Assembly: GCA_037903355.1 (NCBI GenBank)
Contig: JBAJFE010000026.1
Location: forward strand, 2,046,001-2,110,000
Origin: Trichuris trichiura
Lineage: Eukaryota > Nematoda > Enoplea > Trichinellida > Trichuridae
Reading direction: 5' to 3'
DNA length: 64,000 bases
Positions within the stretch are counted from its first letter, which is position 1, and each line of letters starts with the position of its first letter. Of this stretch, positions 34,311-46,222 are shown piece after piece. The position numbers were made by a program, and so were the translations under genes. The notes under the pieces were generated by a model. That model did not search any database and was not told the origin of the DNA. It saw only the letters and a program-made list of their open reading frames with translations.

Positions 34311-37206
34311 ATGGATCGGTGGAGGCGAACGGCTGTTTCCTCTTTGAAAACTTATATTCCGATCTTTCGCTGGCTTTCCAACTACGATTGGCGAAAAGAT
34401 TTCGTATCGGACGTGATATGCGGTTTAATTGTTGGAATAATGCAAGTTCCTCAAGGTTGTCCCTCGAATGTTTTATCCATAAGCAAAAGTGTATGAACTT
34501 AAGGTATGGCGTACGCCATGTTAGCAGGTCTGCACCCTGTGCATGGGTTGTATACTTCATTTTTTGCCAATTTACTTTACTGTGCATTTGGTACGTCCCA
34601 TCACATCTCATTTGGTGAGTTAAAGTTATGCAAAGCGTTGCTTCTATGTTGCTTGTGGAACATTTTTTATGATATCTTAAGGGACGTTTGCTATTATTAG
34701 TATAATGACAAGTTCCGTTCATATAAATGGCGTATCTTTGATTTCGCCGAACTTCAATTCCACATCTGATCAGGAACTAAGTGCTAGAGGCGAAGTTGCA
34801 AGTGCTTTAACTTTTCTGGTTGGTACAATTCAGGTAGTTTACATCAGGCTGAAAATGTTCTTATTTTGAAGTGTAATTTCAGCTCTCATTTGGCCTTTTA
34901 CGTCTTGGCTGTCTGGCTCAGTATTTTTCTGATCCGCTTATTAGCGGCTTTACGTGCGGTGCTGCTGTGCACATTTTATGTAGTCAGTTATTTACGGTAA
35001 TTGGAGTCGAGATGATCCATTACAAGGTTCCTTGGAAACTGTTCGCTGTAGGCTACACATTTTTTCTAATTGGTTTTAGTTCTGAAAATTTTTTTTAGCA
35101 TATTAGAGATTTGGTTTTCAACTTACCCAACTGCAACATCGCCACGCTTGTGTCTTCTATAGTTGCAATTACCACTTTGTCCGTGATGAAATGCTTTGAT
35201 AAATTTATTATTCGTCCTTTCTGCGGCTATCCATTTCCCAGCGAACTTCTATTGGTATATAGCGTTCTATTTTGCAAATATATGGTCATTCGCTTATAGC
35301 TCCTCGTCTCCATCCCAATTTTCCGTTTCACTTCCCTGTCTTCACACTACGGGATAAAGTTAGTAAGACCGGTACCGTCAGGGTATCACGAAGATAGAAC
35401 AATGCGTGCAATATCGGTGATTGCTAGAGACGATGTTTAGAATTCCTTCCCCTGAACCACCCCACTTCCACATCTTTGCGTCCATCTTTTCGGACGCACT
35501 GTGCATTGCAGTTGTCAGTTTCTCCTTATCGGTTTCTATGGGAAAGCTTTTTGCCAAGAAATACCACTACGTCATAGATGCAGATCAGGTGCGTTGTTTT
35601 ACTTCATTTTCTCTGTATCGTTACTTTTTGAAAATGTAGTTTTTTCTCATCGTTTCTGAATAGTGCGCACTTTCAGGAGTGGCGCGCTTATGGCATTGTC
35701 CACTTAGTGTCTTCCCTGTTTTCTTGTCAGGTTTCAAGTGCTTCTTTGACTAGAAGTCTTGTATTGTCTGAATCTGGAGGACAAACCCAGGTGAGCTTTT
35801 AGCCGTTATGCAACTGTGTTTAATTTTTTGGAGCGTTTGAGCTTCATTTTATTTTTTTATGGCTCTAAGTGACGCTTTATTTTAGATTGCTTCTTTCTGT
35901 TCATCCTTAGTTATCCTCAGCGCTTTATTTTTTTGTGGTTCACTTTTCACGTATCTCCCGAAGGTCGGTCTACTTCGGCAATTCACTACGTGGTTATTAT
36001 TACACTTGCTCATTTAAGTTCATTCTAGCGTCGATCGTGATTGTTGCTTTACGTGGAAGTGCTGCTCAGTTTAAGCAACTTCCGGTTTTGTGGAAAACTT
36101 CCAAAAGTGATCTGGTGCGTAGGAAAAGCTTCTGTATTTTCTTTGTAAACGGAAATGTTATAGGCTGTTTGGTTGGTTTCATTTTATGCAACAGTAATTC
36201 TTGACGCCTTATGGGGACTAATCCTTGGCGTGCTTTTCAGTTTAGCATTGCTAAATCGTCAGCTGCAAAGGTATTTGGAGGATCATACCGTCTGCATACA
36301 CCGTTTAGACTCCACCGTTAAGGCCTTCATGTTCCGTTACAGTCAAGAACATAGATGCGAACAATCCGGTATTCTTTTACCTGTTGCGCGGAATAACGTA
36401 AGATATTGCAAATTATAGGTGCTCGGTGGTTTAAGGATATGTACTATCCAATATGGAGGACCTGTTTGTTTTCTGACTGCAGAAGGCTTTCGAGATTTCG
36501 TTGTGAATGCTTATGGTTTACCGGGACACGAAATAAGCACAACTTCCCTAAAAGTAAAACTTTCAGTGTCACTTCAGAGTTTATAATTGCGATAACGTTT
36601 TCAGTAGTTCTTTTTCTTTAGTTTAGCTTTATTTACTGTGCTATGCGCTCGAGAAAATCAAGGCACGCACGTAAAATGCTCCATGACGTAAAGATTGTAC
36701 TTAAAAAATGTTGAGCGAGGGCGCAGTATGTAGCGTAATTTGAACTAAAATCCGTGTTCTCATTACCAACACGATAATTGATCCTAGAACAGCAGAAGTT
36801 AATTACTTTATGGTTTAGCGTGCTGGCAATAGTTTGGAGGCATTGTTGGAGCAGGAGTACACGTCAGAAGCTGGTCACAAAACAGTTGCAATAATTGATG
36901 GTTCAAAGATAGCTTTCATGGACGCGTCAGGCGCTGACGTATTTCGTCAGGTGAAAGAAAATACTTTCGCCTAAATGTTTATAGACAGCATGCATTTAAG
37001 ACTCTAAACGATTTGGAAGCAGTTGGCGTGACGGTTATTTTGGCTTCATTCACCGGTTAGTCATTGTTCTATGCATTACGAGCACCTATATTGTTTTAGA
37101 AAAAACGGCAAAGTTTTTGAAAAAGTACGGCGTACCGGAAACCGGCGATTCAATCTGCGTACCAATAGAGAGTGCGATGGAAATCGCCAAAAAGATGCAG
37201 CAGTGA
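34311..37206 (+). CDS. SLC26-family anion transporter, copy B (tandem paralogue)
   Basis: Fifteen exons, about 640 residues: 34311-34455, 34504-34614, 34682-34833, 34883-35047, 35099-35254, 35300-35382, 35441-35588, 35665-35790, 35886-35963, 36019-36114, 36164-36397, 36419-36553, 36819-36950, 37001-37055, 37100-37206. Same architecture as copy [21 protein letters not shown] signature, [59 protein letters not shown], then a STAS domain ([29 protein letters not shown]). It lacks the RPVF N-terminal exon. Exon 8 at the acce ptor homologous to copy A (35678) hits a stop after ten codons because one base is missing; an acceptor 13 nt upstream (35665) restores the frame with different residues. Starts 158 bp after copy A. 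Whether it is functional is unsure. Confidence 0.87.
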
Positions 37207-37385
37207 ATTTCACGATTTGTGCAATTTTGTTCTACTCATCCTTTCTTGTCATTATTTTACCGTTAACTCAAAACAATGCGTTTTGACAGCAAATGTCTTT
37301 TTATTTACTTCCCGATGCAACTAGACGCGTCCTGCTAATTCGTTGAACGCGTACTCAATATAAATTGATAACAGGCCTGTCAGGA

Positions 37386-38040
37386 ATGGAAAAAACGGAA
37401 CAAATGGGTAGTATTGATGACCAGCTGTTGGAAATCGACGCCATGCTGCGTCATCTATCAAAAGTAAAGTTTATTGTTTTTTGTTATCCTGCTTGGTTCC
37501 AACGAATTTATGGCTCAAGGATACATATTTTTACGACATTCCAAAGGATCTTCCGACTGACGAATTGGCAGACGAGATCTCCTTAAAGTTAGGAATGGCT
37601 TTTGAAGTTACTATAGCGCGGTTCGATGGCGACATATACAGTGAGCAGCTGTCTCTCTTTAGGCGTAACTGTTGTAAATTAAGGGGTCATCGTGAATGAG
37701 GACGCCAATGTACGTGACTTGAAACTTAGCTTACAGCGTGTAGTAATGCGAAGACTCGCGGAACAAGGAATATCCCGTGTGAATTGGTAGGAATTTTTCT
37801 CCTCTGTTGAGAAATGCAAGTTTGTACTTTTTGAAAGGCAAAACTGATGGCATTTTCAGGCATCACGTTTGGAGAAAGTATTATTTGCTTTTTGACGGGA
37901 AGAAGTTGACTGATGATCTGGCTTCGCTCAAACAGTAGGTCAAGAATGCTGAACACTTCTCGATTTGAAGAAGGCTTTGTTTTAGTATTGGAATAACTGG
38001 CGGCTCAAAACTTAAATTTATTATTCGCCTGAGACGATGA
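37386..38040 (+). CDS. SNRNP25: U11/U12 snRNP 25 kDa protein (minor spliceosome)
   Basis: Five exons, 37386-37463, 37520-37640, 37684-37786, 37860-37934 and 37986-38040; 143 residues in phase (human 132). SNRNP25 is a ubiquitin-like subunit of the U11/U12 di-snRNP that recognises U12-type introns. The match runs DIPKDLPTDELADEISLKLG with DLP.....EI..; VTIARFDGDIY; VIVNEDANVRDLKLSLQRVV; the hallmark W-HHVWRKYYLLFDGKKLTDD; and the basic C-terminus KLKFIIRLRR. The leading 26 residues are acidic and unrelated to the human start. A TGTCAG acceptor ends two bases before the ATG, and SLC26 copy B ends 179 bp upstream, so this may be the last gene of an operon. Its own introns are all U2-type GT-AG. 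Confidence 0.9.
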
Positions 38041-38586
38041 ACATTGCTGCGAAAGAAGCGAATGCGCGCCTACGTTATGGTAATTATCAGGACAAAATTT
38101 CCGATGTCTGCTTTGTTAGAACTTTGGTTTTTATTCATGCTTGCTCCTCATTGATCATTCGTATATTTATGTTAAAAACTTATGCTAAAACATTTTAAGT
38201 ATCGGCAGGGTATGAGCTCTTTAACTCTTTATGTCTTTTATCGAAACTTGTTTTGCAGCTTTTTGGTTTTGCAGTGTTGGCAATCTGTTTCGCGAGTGGC
38301 TTCGCTGTTTCAATCTCAAAAGCATTAGCACTTCAGGAATGCAAAGCGCGTTATAATTGTTTTTTGCGCGATGAAAATGATCTTTTATTGCTTATTGGTA
38401 AATTATCTTTACTGAATAATAATCGCCTCCAGAAACAATAGTCTGTTTTTTGATATAATGCGGCCTTGACTTTACGATAACGCGGTAATTCTCACATGGA
38501 AACCCATTTTAAACTGGTAGGAAGTCCTGAAAACTTCGTATGATCATTCAATTAATCACTGTCGTCAAAGCTCAGTTTACCTGACA
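38041..38586. other. Convergent intergenic region
   Basis: About 550 bp between the 3' ends of SNRNP25 and the GNAT gene. Contains both 3' untranslated regions presumably. A 60-codon frame near 38253-38441 has no ATG at its start and no recognisable motif. Confidence 0.45.
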
Positions 38587-39246
38587 TTATTGAACGATGG
38601 CTGGTCGATACATGAGTTTGCACTCCTTTGTGTTGCCCGTGTGAGGGAACATTATTGTTCCATCTGGCTTATAAGTTTTCAGATCGATGCTTGTCACATC
38701 TTGGAATTGCAACTTGGAGAAAAGAGTCTGCGACGCAATGTTGCTTGCCACGGAAATAATGTAGTCACATTTCCACTGAATAGCTAAACTAACACTTTTT
38801 TCTGTCGCTTGACGTGCCAAACCTTTTCTGTAGAATTTTGGATGAACGCATAAGGTGATAATTTCAAAATAACGACTTCCAATTGGTAGAGCTTTAGTCA
38901 TGGCAGAGCGAAGAAGGTCGATAAGATTGTTCATTTTTATTATTTTTTCGCTGTAACCATTCTCTGGCTCAGGTACTAATCGTTCTAACGTCATGGCGAT
39001 CTTGTTCAAAGCACATGCTACGATAACACTGTTAGTGGTTTCCCTGACTATGACTGACGTGCCATTGCTTATGCATTCCCTCACTTGGTCTTGGTAGTAA
39101 TCCTCACAATCCTGCCATGTTAGATTGATTGCTTTGTTCAGTGGTTCTTCGTAGACAAATCCTTCTCGTAACAGAGTCAATAATTGCTCTCTATCTTTAT
39201 CCGTTGGCTGTTCCACTGTGAAATCAGCTTCCAATTTCTTTTCCAT
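38587..39246 (-). CDS. GNAT-fold N-acetyltransferase, arylalkylamine-NAT-like
   Basis: Minus-strand frame of 219 residues from the ATG at 39246. GNAT enzymes move acetyl from acetyl-CoA to an amine. Motif A is visible as ITLCVHPKFYRKGLARQATE, with the strand-beta4 VHP.F..KGLA and the pyrophosphate-binding R-K-G-L-A-R turn; the preceding block has VIVRETTNSVIVACALN (strands 2-3) and the following IQWKCDYIISVASNIASQTLFSKLQF (motif B). Overall order resembles the invertebrate dopamine/arylalkylamine N-acetyltransferase group. Substrate is not predictable. The frame stays open 31 codons further upstream without ATG, and CTACAG ends ten bases before the chosen ATG, so an upstream exon or trans-splice acceptor is possible. 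Confidence 0.78.
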   Translation of the reverse strand: MEKKLEADFTVEQPTDKDREQLLTLLREGFVYEEPLNKAINLTWQDCEDYYQDQVRECISNGTSVIVRETTNSVIVACALNKIAMTLERLVPEPENGYSEKIIKMNNLIDLLRSAMTKALPIGSRYFEIITLCVHPKFYRKGLARQATEKSVSLAIQWKCDYIISVASNIASQTLFSKLQFQDVTSIDLKTYKPDGTIMFPHTGNTKECKLMYRPAIVQ

Positions 39247-42200
39247 GCGTGCGTAAACTGTAGCTGGGTTAGGAAATTCAGAAGCAGTTGTTAGAAGTAT
39301 GCTAACTTCCACTGCAGCGAAATATAAACGTTGTCGCAAATCGATTCTTCAAGTGGTGACTGCAGACCAATAGCAAGCGTCTAAAAATCTATTCAGTCAG
39401 TAAAAGCGGGGCTCCGGTTTCCACTTTTCAGTTTGCTTTGTCAGGTGTTTTTTCGTTGCCAAAATTATTAGGTCAGCCAATAGTTATGGGCACTATCGTT
39501 GTAAATTTTATTTCAATAAACACAGATCATTCTTACAATAAAAAGCACGTAGATTTCCGGAAATCAATTTTTAAATTTGTCTTATCAGTTAATAATTGTT
39601 TACCCAATGAACCATCGAACTGTCCAATCTATTTGTGCTTTGCAACTATGCTGTTAGATATAATCTATGTACGTGTCAACAGAGAAAATTTCATGCTTTT
39701 ATGAGTGCAATTTTGACTTTTATCGACTGCCTGAAATCTAGCGTGACAAAATTGCCGTGAACGCCTTCTGTTCTCTCTTCGAGAGCCAGCTGACGTTAGA
39801 ATGAAATGTTTTTTAGCTAAGCAGAAGTTGCTTAATTTTCACAACGATCTTTGCTCTGTGGACCATGTTTACTCTTAACTAATACATTTTTATTGTACCA
39901 TCTAGCGACCTTCAATAACACAGCACAATTTGCCACAACAAGCAGTGGAATGTGCTTCGGTTCCAGCTGCAGAAAAATGCTTCATCGCCAAATAACGTTT
40001 CCATTCAATTTGCACCGGCAAATAGCGTTCACTATATCGACTTTGTACGTTTGATATTTTTGTTATTAAAGGGATTAGTTCGAATACTAAACGAGTAGAT
40101 GCAGTTTCATTTATTTTTATGAGTTCAGATTGACTGCGTTAATGAAAGGAACTATTATCGATCTGGGAAATAACAGGGCTGTTCCAAGATCTTTCTTCTC
40201 GTTCATGCATAAGAAAGTAAAGCTTCATTGCGAAGGATCGTTCTTTTTAGCATTATCCGTAACTGTACATGTTGTTGCAGTACTTTGAGATACAGCTTAT
40301 GCCTGTTCATGATCATTAAGGTTTGTCGAACGAAGGGAGATCTCGGAAAAGAACTAGTAGCAGGATAACACAGATTTCTTTGACATTTTATGTTGCCATT
40401 GAAGTTTGAAAGCGTATTAGTATACCCGTTTTTCTTCCTCCATATCCATATTACACATGCTCAACGAAAAAGTGCGTTCGAAATAGATTTCGATCTTAAC
40501 AATTTGAAGATAGCAGAATGAGCAACATTCCAAAGGGGCGTTAAGATTGAATAAAGTTAGCGGTATGTTACGCTTATTGACTCATACCGTTGAATTTACT
40601 GAGTACGGTCTGTCGCACTGCAGCAAAGCATGGGACAGAAGTTCATAATTAGCTTATAGTTGATTTTAAATGCGGAAGAGTAGGTATACGGAACTCCTTC
40701 CGCTGCAACTTCTGCAATACTGACGAGTCTTTTCTGAGGAATCTGAAGAGCCTCATTTCGTTCAGTGACTATGCAGTCGTTTTATGTCAAGCAAGTTAGA
40801 CTCTGCGAGATGTGCTTTACCTTTATGTCATGGAAATCAACTACCATATTTGTGCTTATGCTGTAAACTTTGTGCACTGAAAAGACACGAAAAGTCTGTG
40901 TCACTTTCTAAGTAACGTACTGCAATGCAAATAACATTTCTCCCATTAATTGATAATTGAAAGGATTGTAGCTTTCGTTGCTGATTTCATATTGATAGCT
41001 TTCGCGGTTCTGCAAATTCTAACGGCACTCCTCGTTAGTTCGCACGTTCAGGAAGCAGTTCAGTCATTCTATACCGCTTCCTTTGAGATACCATCCGCTT
41101 TTTACAATAGGAATTTGTTCAAGATGTTTTCTGTCTACCATTCTCTTTTTTGCATTTTGTTCTGACGAAACTATTGCAGAAATTCACGTAAACGTGCTTT
41201 TTCAAGCATAATTTTGACCCTATTTAGAGTCAGGCGAGAAATTCTAACTGAAAAAAGCAAAGTTAGAACAACACATGAGAAGTTGATGCGTTCAGCTTCC
41301 TGTGTCGCCTATTGCCTACTCTATTTGCGATCGTTTGGTACATGCTTACTGAGGTGAATTTGTTTTTAGAACAATATCAATATTTGTAGATGGTTTATAT
41401 AATTTTCTTCTCAGTGTTTGTCCAAACGCCTTGACAATGTCTGCGTTATGTTTAGAGCATTTGAGGCGATCTGATTCCGTTGTCAGTGAATTGGCGGCTT
41501 TTCAGTTGGTTAACAAAATGCGTGGTACAGTTAATAGTCATAAAACAAATCTTTCCAGCTGACAACGGTTTCAAAAGCTTGGCCGAACATTCCGCAGCTG
41601 ATAATTTAGTCCGGGCATTCTTTGGAAAGTTCAGTAATTGCAGTATTTTCAGTTTGTTACGTAACGTAACTTTAAGGTATTTTTTTATGAAGGATTTTAT
41701 CGCATAAGTAATGCTTTAATAAATAGATATGTTCGTCACCAGTGTAAGGGCTAACTATTTAGGGGAGTTGGCGCAGCTCGGGAAGCAATTCTTCTAGTCC
41801 ATACAGAATGGCATAAATTCCGCAGACGACACCAGCGCGATGGCGGCTCGCTTCCAATACTCTTATCAGAATAAGCTGTATTCGATAACCTGTAAATTTA
41901 AATTGACGAAAGTGCCAGGCATTCAAGATTACGTTGGAATAACTATTCTAGGGGACGATAACTTAACTCTGCGATTTCTAAGGTAATCAATTCTAACTTG
42001 ATAACAATCCTTTCTGCAAAACTATAGACAGACCACCGAAAACTATTTTTGACTGGCAATTTCACATTGATGCACTTTTTGACATGAAATAGTATGGTGG
42101 GCCGTAAAAGCGTTCAGTGTGCTCTCGTAGGTAAACTGGTAGGAGCAAACGTCGGAGTGAACCTTATAAGTGAATCGCATCCTGGCGGGTAGTTAGCATA

Positions 42201-45200
42201 GTGTTTCTATTTTAGTAACTTTGTTGTCTCGCCTATTGGTAGTTTTCGAACTGAACTTTAAGTGCTCTTATGATCACTTAAGGATTTTGTTAAAAATTTC
42301 CAGCAAGGGAAAGTAACCATGACTTTCCGACTTCACAAAATCTCTCATTGACACTGCTTTTTGCTTCACAAATTATTTAAAACCAGAACTCAGCAATGCA
42401 ACCGCTTCCTAATATTGAAGTTTAAATTTGTTGCGATAAGCTATAGTTGCCTGAAGCCTCCGTATGATCTCGCGCAGAAGAGCTCAGAAGCGGTTGCTTC
42501 TCACGTCTCCTTACAAACGCTTTAAGAGCAGCTCGAGAAAGTCAGAACATTGAAAACAAGAAGGAAAAATATGCGCAGCTTTAGCTGCCAAACTTCCAGG
42601 TTTTGGTGCCCACGGAGGTGCTCCAACCTCTAGTTGCTTTTTTTTTAATTTGTAGCACCAGCAAATAGGATAGAATTCTCAGGCACTGTTATTTCGCGTT
42701 TCTCGCTATTAAGATGCTGCTGTGACGAATAGTTTTCAACGAGCTCTTTGATATACCAGTTTTGAAGGTGCTCTTTGAACAGTCCGCTTTACCTGCATTT
42801 ATTTAAAGCACAGAGCGTAGTCATTACACATAAATAAATAAAACCTATAGCATGGCGGCGTATTAGTAGATAAAGCTGTTGTAGTAATAGTAGCTATAAA
42901 AACCGCCAAAGGAACATTAGCTTTTAGGCATGGAAGGAATATTCACAGTCGACACATCTTTTTTGTTGATTTTTTTCTTAATAGAACTTTCCAATGATCG
43001 AGCAGCGTTGAAGTGTACCTTTCGGTAGCTGTTGAACTGTTTTCTTTTATTGCCTATTCAGCCTCAACTACTATCTACCGGTTCGCTTTGGTGACCATAA
43101 AAAAATCAATTTAGAAAGCTTTCATTGATTTCCATAGGTGTAAGTTTCTTTAACTGATGCCTTTCCCAAGCAAGTTTCAATGTTTTAAGCCTATTATTTC
43201 AAGTTAATTTTTTCTTCCACATTTTCACTCAAAGTTCGGTACTGTTTCTGCATAATTTGCTTTGTAGCAGTATATCTCTTAGTTATTTATCCGTTTTAAG
43301 TTGCTAGAAGAAGAACTACACAAATCAACCTGTACTCTATGCAAACTTGTGCTTCCCAAATATTAACATTTTCATAAATAAGAAAAGCAATTGCAGTGCG
43401 GAAAACAACTCTTGCTTTCCGGGGCAGAGTTACTCAATTTAAACTTTGAAGGTAAACTTTGCTAAATCGACCGACCGTGCCGAATGAACTTACTTTTCTA
43501 AGTTATTATTTCCCCATTCTCATATAAAAGCTTTGCTTGCTGACGAGCTGATGTGATATTCCCTTAAAACTTGGAGAGTTGTTTAGATTTTTTTCCCTTC
43601 AAGAATAAGTAAGGTTTTGGCATGTAATAACACACATCATTTATTAATATGAAGAGTTGTACATTTAATATTGTTTTCCCGCTGGATTAGTTCATATGCT
43701 CAAAAAGTTTTCAGCGAATTCTTCCATGCACTGTTGTGCGCATGTATTAATACTGTAAAGCGTATGCCAGATTTTGGCACATTGCATTTTGCCGACTTGG
43801 CTCAATAAATATTAAATGACGCTGTCTCTTTGAAATGTACTAAAACCGCCGTTTTCAAAGTCGGTTATTAAAAATATCGGCTTTTAGTATTTTCGTTTCT
43901 TTGAGGTTCATTCAATATTCAGCCTATTTTTAAAAATGCTTGGTCTGTAAGAAAAAGGTGAAAAGGAACACTTGCTCAACCGCGACGAAGACTTTTGTAT
44001 TTAACGTTTTCAACTTTGTTTCCGTCTGCTAATGAAAGTCACGGTTGTTTGGTTGGTTATTATTTCGGATGAATGCCTCAACTTCTTTCAAAGTCTTTCT
44101 TACATTCAGTGTGCTCTCTGGCGCGTCTTCCATTATTTCACTAACCTCCGCTCTTTCAGCTCTCCATTTTAATGGCACAATTTGTGCATGGCGATTTGAA
44201 ATCGCATTCCATTTTCTCGTTTATGACGCAGATCCTCTTGTGATCTTTCTTTAAGTGCTCTTTTCTTTAGTTTACGTAGATGTTCCGTGAGAACGTCTTC
44301 TTACGTTTTATTTTTCATCTTGTCTAGAAGCGATTTGGTTTTTCAGTTTTTTGTTCTAAGTGCTGCAATATTCAGGCTTGTTCGTTGATTTCATGCTACT
44401 CTTGGAAATTTAAGTGCAATTGTTATTTCTAAAATTAATAAGTAGGGAAGAACGCTTTGCGTGTTATCAGGTTAATCCAAGCTGCATTAGCCTTGTCAGT
44501 TATATTCCGCAGTTGAACGTGGTAATTGTTAAACCCGTTTGACCTTAAAGGCGAATGCTGCTTTTATGTCCGTTCAGTTGGTCAGGTGGATACGGTGAAA
44601 ATAGATGTGCTGCCTATCAATCGTGTCACTTTTGCAGATATTATTTTATTCTATAAACTTCGAATGATCGGAAAATTATGAATGCTTTCGTCCCTCCTTT
44701 ATGTTATAGTTAGTTATGATAATTTAAGAATCTTCAAGAGCCGGAATTAATGAAATTAATATTGTAAGTGAAATTACGATTGTGCGATTTCTAACGTTCA
44801 GTCTTGTAGTTGTTCTTTGCTAGCGCATATCTCAATTAATTCTTGCAAGCTTGTAAGGCAACGGAACGTGGTGCTCAGTAAAGCCATTCAATGCTTAGCT
44901 TATTGATTAGTTATCATGATTGTTTTTTCTACGTGAATTGATTTCAAGATTTCTGTTCCGTGTTGGGCTTCTTCTAATCAATCTTAGTTTCATTTATCGT
45001 TTAATAGCTTATGGTCTCTAGCGGTGGCTGTAAGGGCGTTTTGAATTTAGCCATTTCCGTGCGTTTTGGAAGTGGATCAACTACTGTCATTTTCAGATCT
45101 GTTCGCTTAGGCGTTCGTTTTGCCGTTGTTCCTTTTCCAAGGCCTCACAGTGCTAGTGTCTCTGTCATTGTGACAAGCAATTCATTATTCTTCAGTTTTA

Positions 45201-46222
45201 CCGCAATAGCGCTAGCGATCACCATCAGACCGATTGGATTCCTCCTGAATGATGCCTAACAATGCCATGTCATCGCTTCAGCCTATTTTCTCTATCATAA
45301 CTGCGAACAAAAATGTTTTACCATCATGATTGATTTGTATTTATCCTTTGCCTAAAGCATTATTCAGCTTTTGTAGCTAATTTGTTTTTAATCCTTCTTA
45401 GGTAAAGCTTTTATTGCCCATTTAATAGCATTTTTCTTAGGCAAGAGAAAATGATGCAAATAATGACTCAACCTTAAGTAAACTATTCTATGAAGTCTAA
45501 TTTGGCAGCATATGGTTTCAGCTTTTCCAACATATGTTTAGGATGAACTTTTCCTTGGGCTATGGAAAATCCCATCTTCACTGGTTAACATATAATTGTT
45601 CCTTCCGGTTCCTTGTTTGCACTTCTGATTTATTCTTCTGTTGTTATAGATTTGCTGTTGGTACAATTTACGAGTCCTGAGGTGCTCGACCGCTTATCAA
45701 TTAATCGAAACTTCTCGCATTATATACGCTGTGGTAAACGTTGTTTTCTGCAGCAAAAAACAATGATCATGCTTTCCTATTCAGTTATTTGGCTTGTGTG
45801 GCACAGAACGTAACAAATAAACGCTGCTTCATTGTTGAGCAACTATTTTAGCTTTTGCTAGCTAAAACTGTATGATAAATCTATTTCCGCACTTAATGGA
45901 ACGTCGAAACAGGGATGTACAGTCTCAGTGGTGCGCCGGGCGTGTCATGAAATGGAGTCGATCCTGTACTCAACGTTGGTTACTAATTAATTGTGACCGA
46001 CCGAAAGAGCCCTGTTTAATTATCTTTTCTTGTCGTCGGCTGTGCAGAGGTCGCTTTTGTCATGTTGGAGTCGATTGCCATTCGTCGACTGCGCAATGCC
46101 ATGAACAGCATCTGAGATCTTTTGGATTCGCCTGCTGAGAAGCGGCAAGTGGCATTTTCTTCTGTTCGACATAGTCCGTTAGTCTTTTGCTTCAATATTA
46201 TGTACTGCCATAATTTCATGCC
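39247..46222. other. 7 kb without a recognised gene
   Basis: Upstream of the CELSR coding exon. No frame longer than about 90 codons and none with a recognisable motif; short frames at 40950, 44045, 45011 and 45613 look like chance. It may hold 5' untranslated exons and regulatory DNA of CELSR and of the GNAT gene. 42880-42910 has a short run of GTA/GTAG repeats. No tRNA or transposon was recognised. Confidence 0.4.

Noticed and set aside
44045..45259. Frames at 44045 and 45011, and hydrophilic antisense reading of the same region
   Set aside because: No motif, no consistent exon chain; considered as possible minus-strand exons but not supportable.
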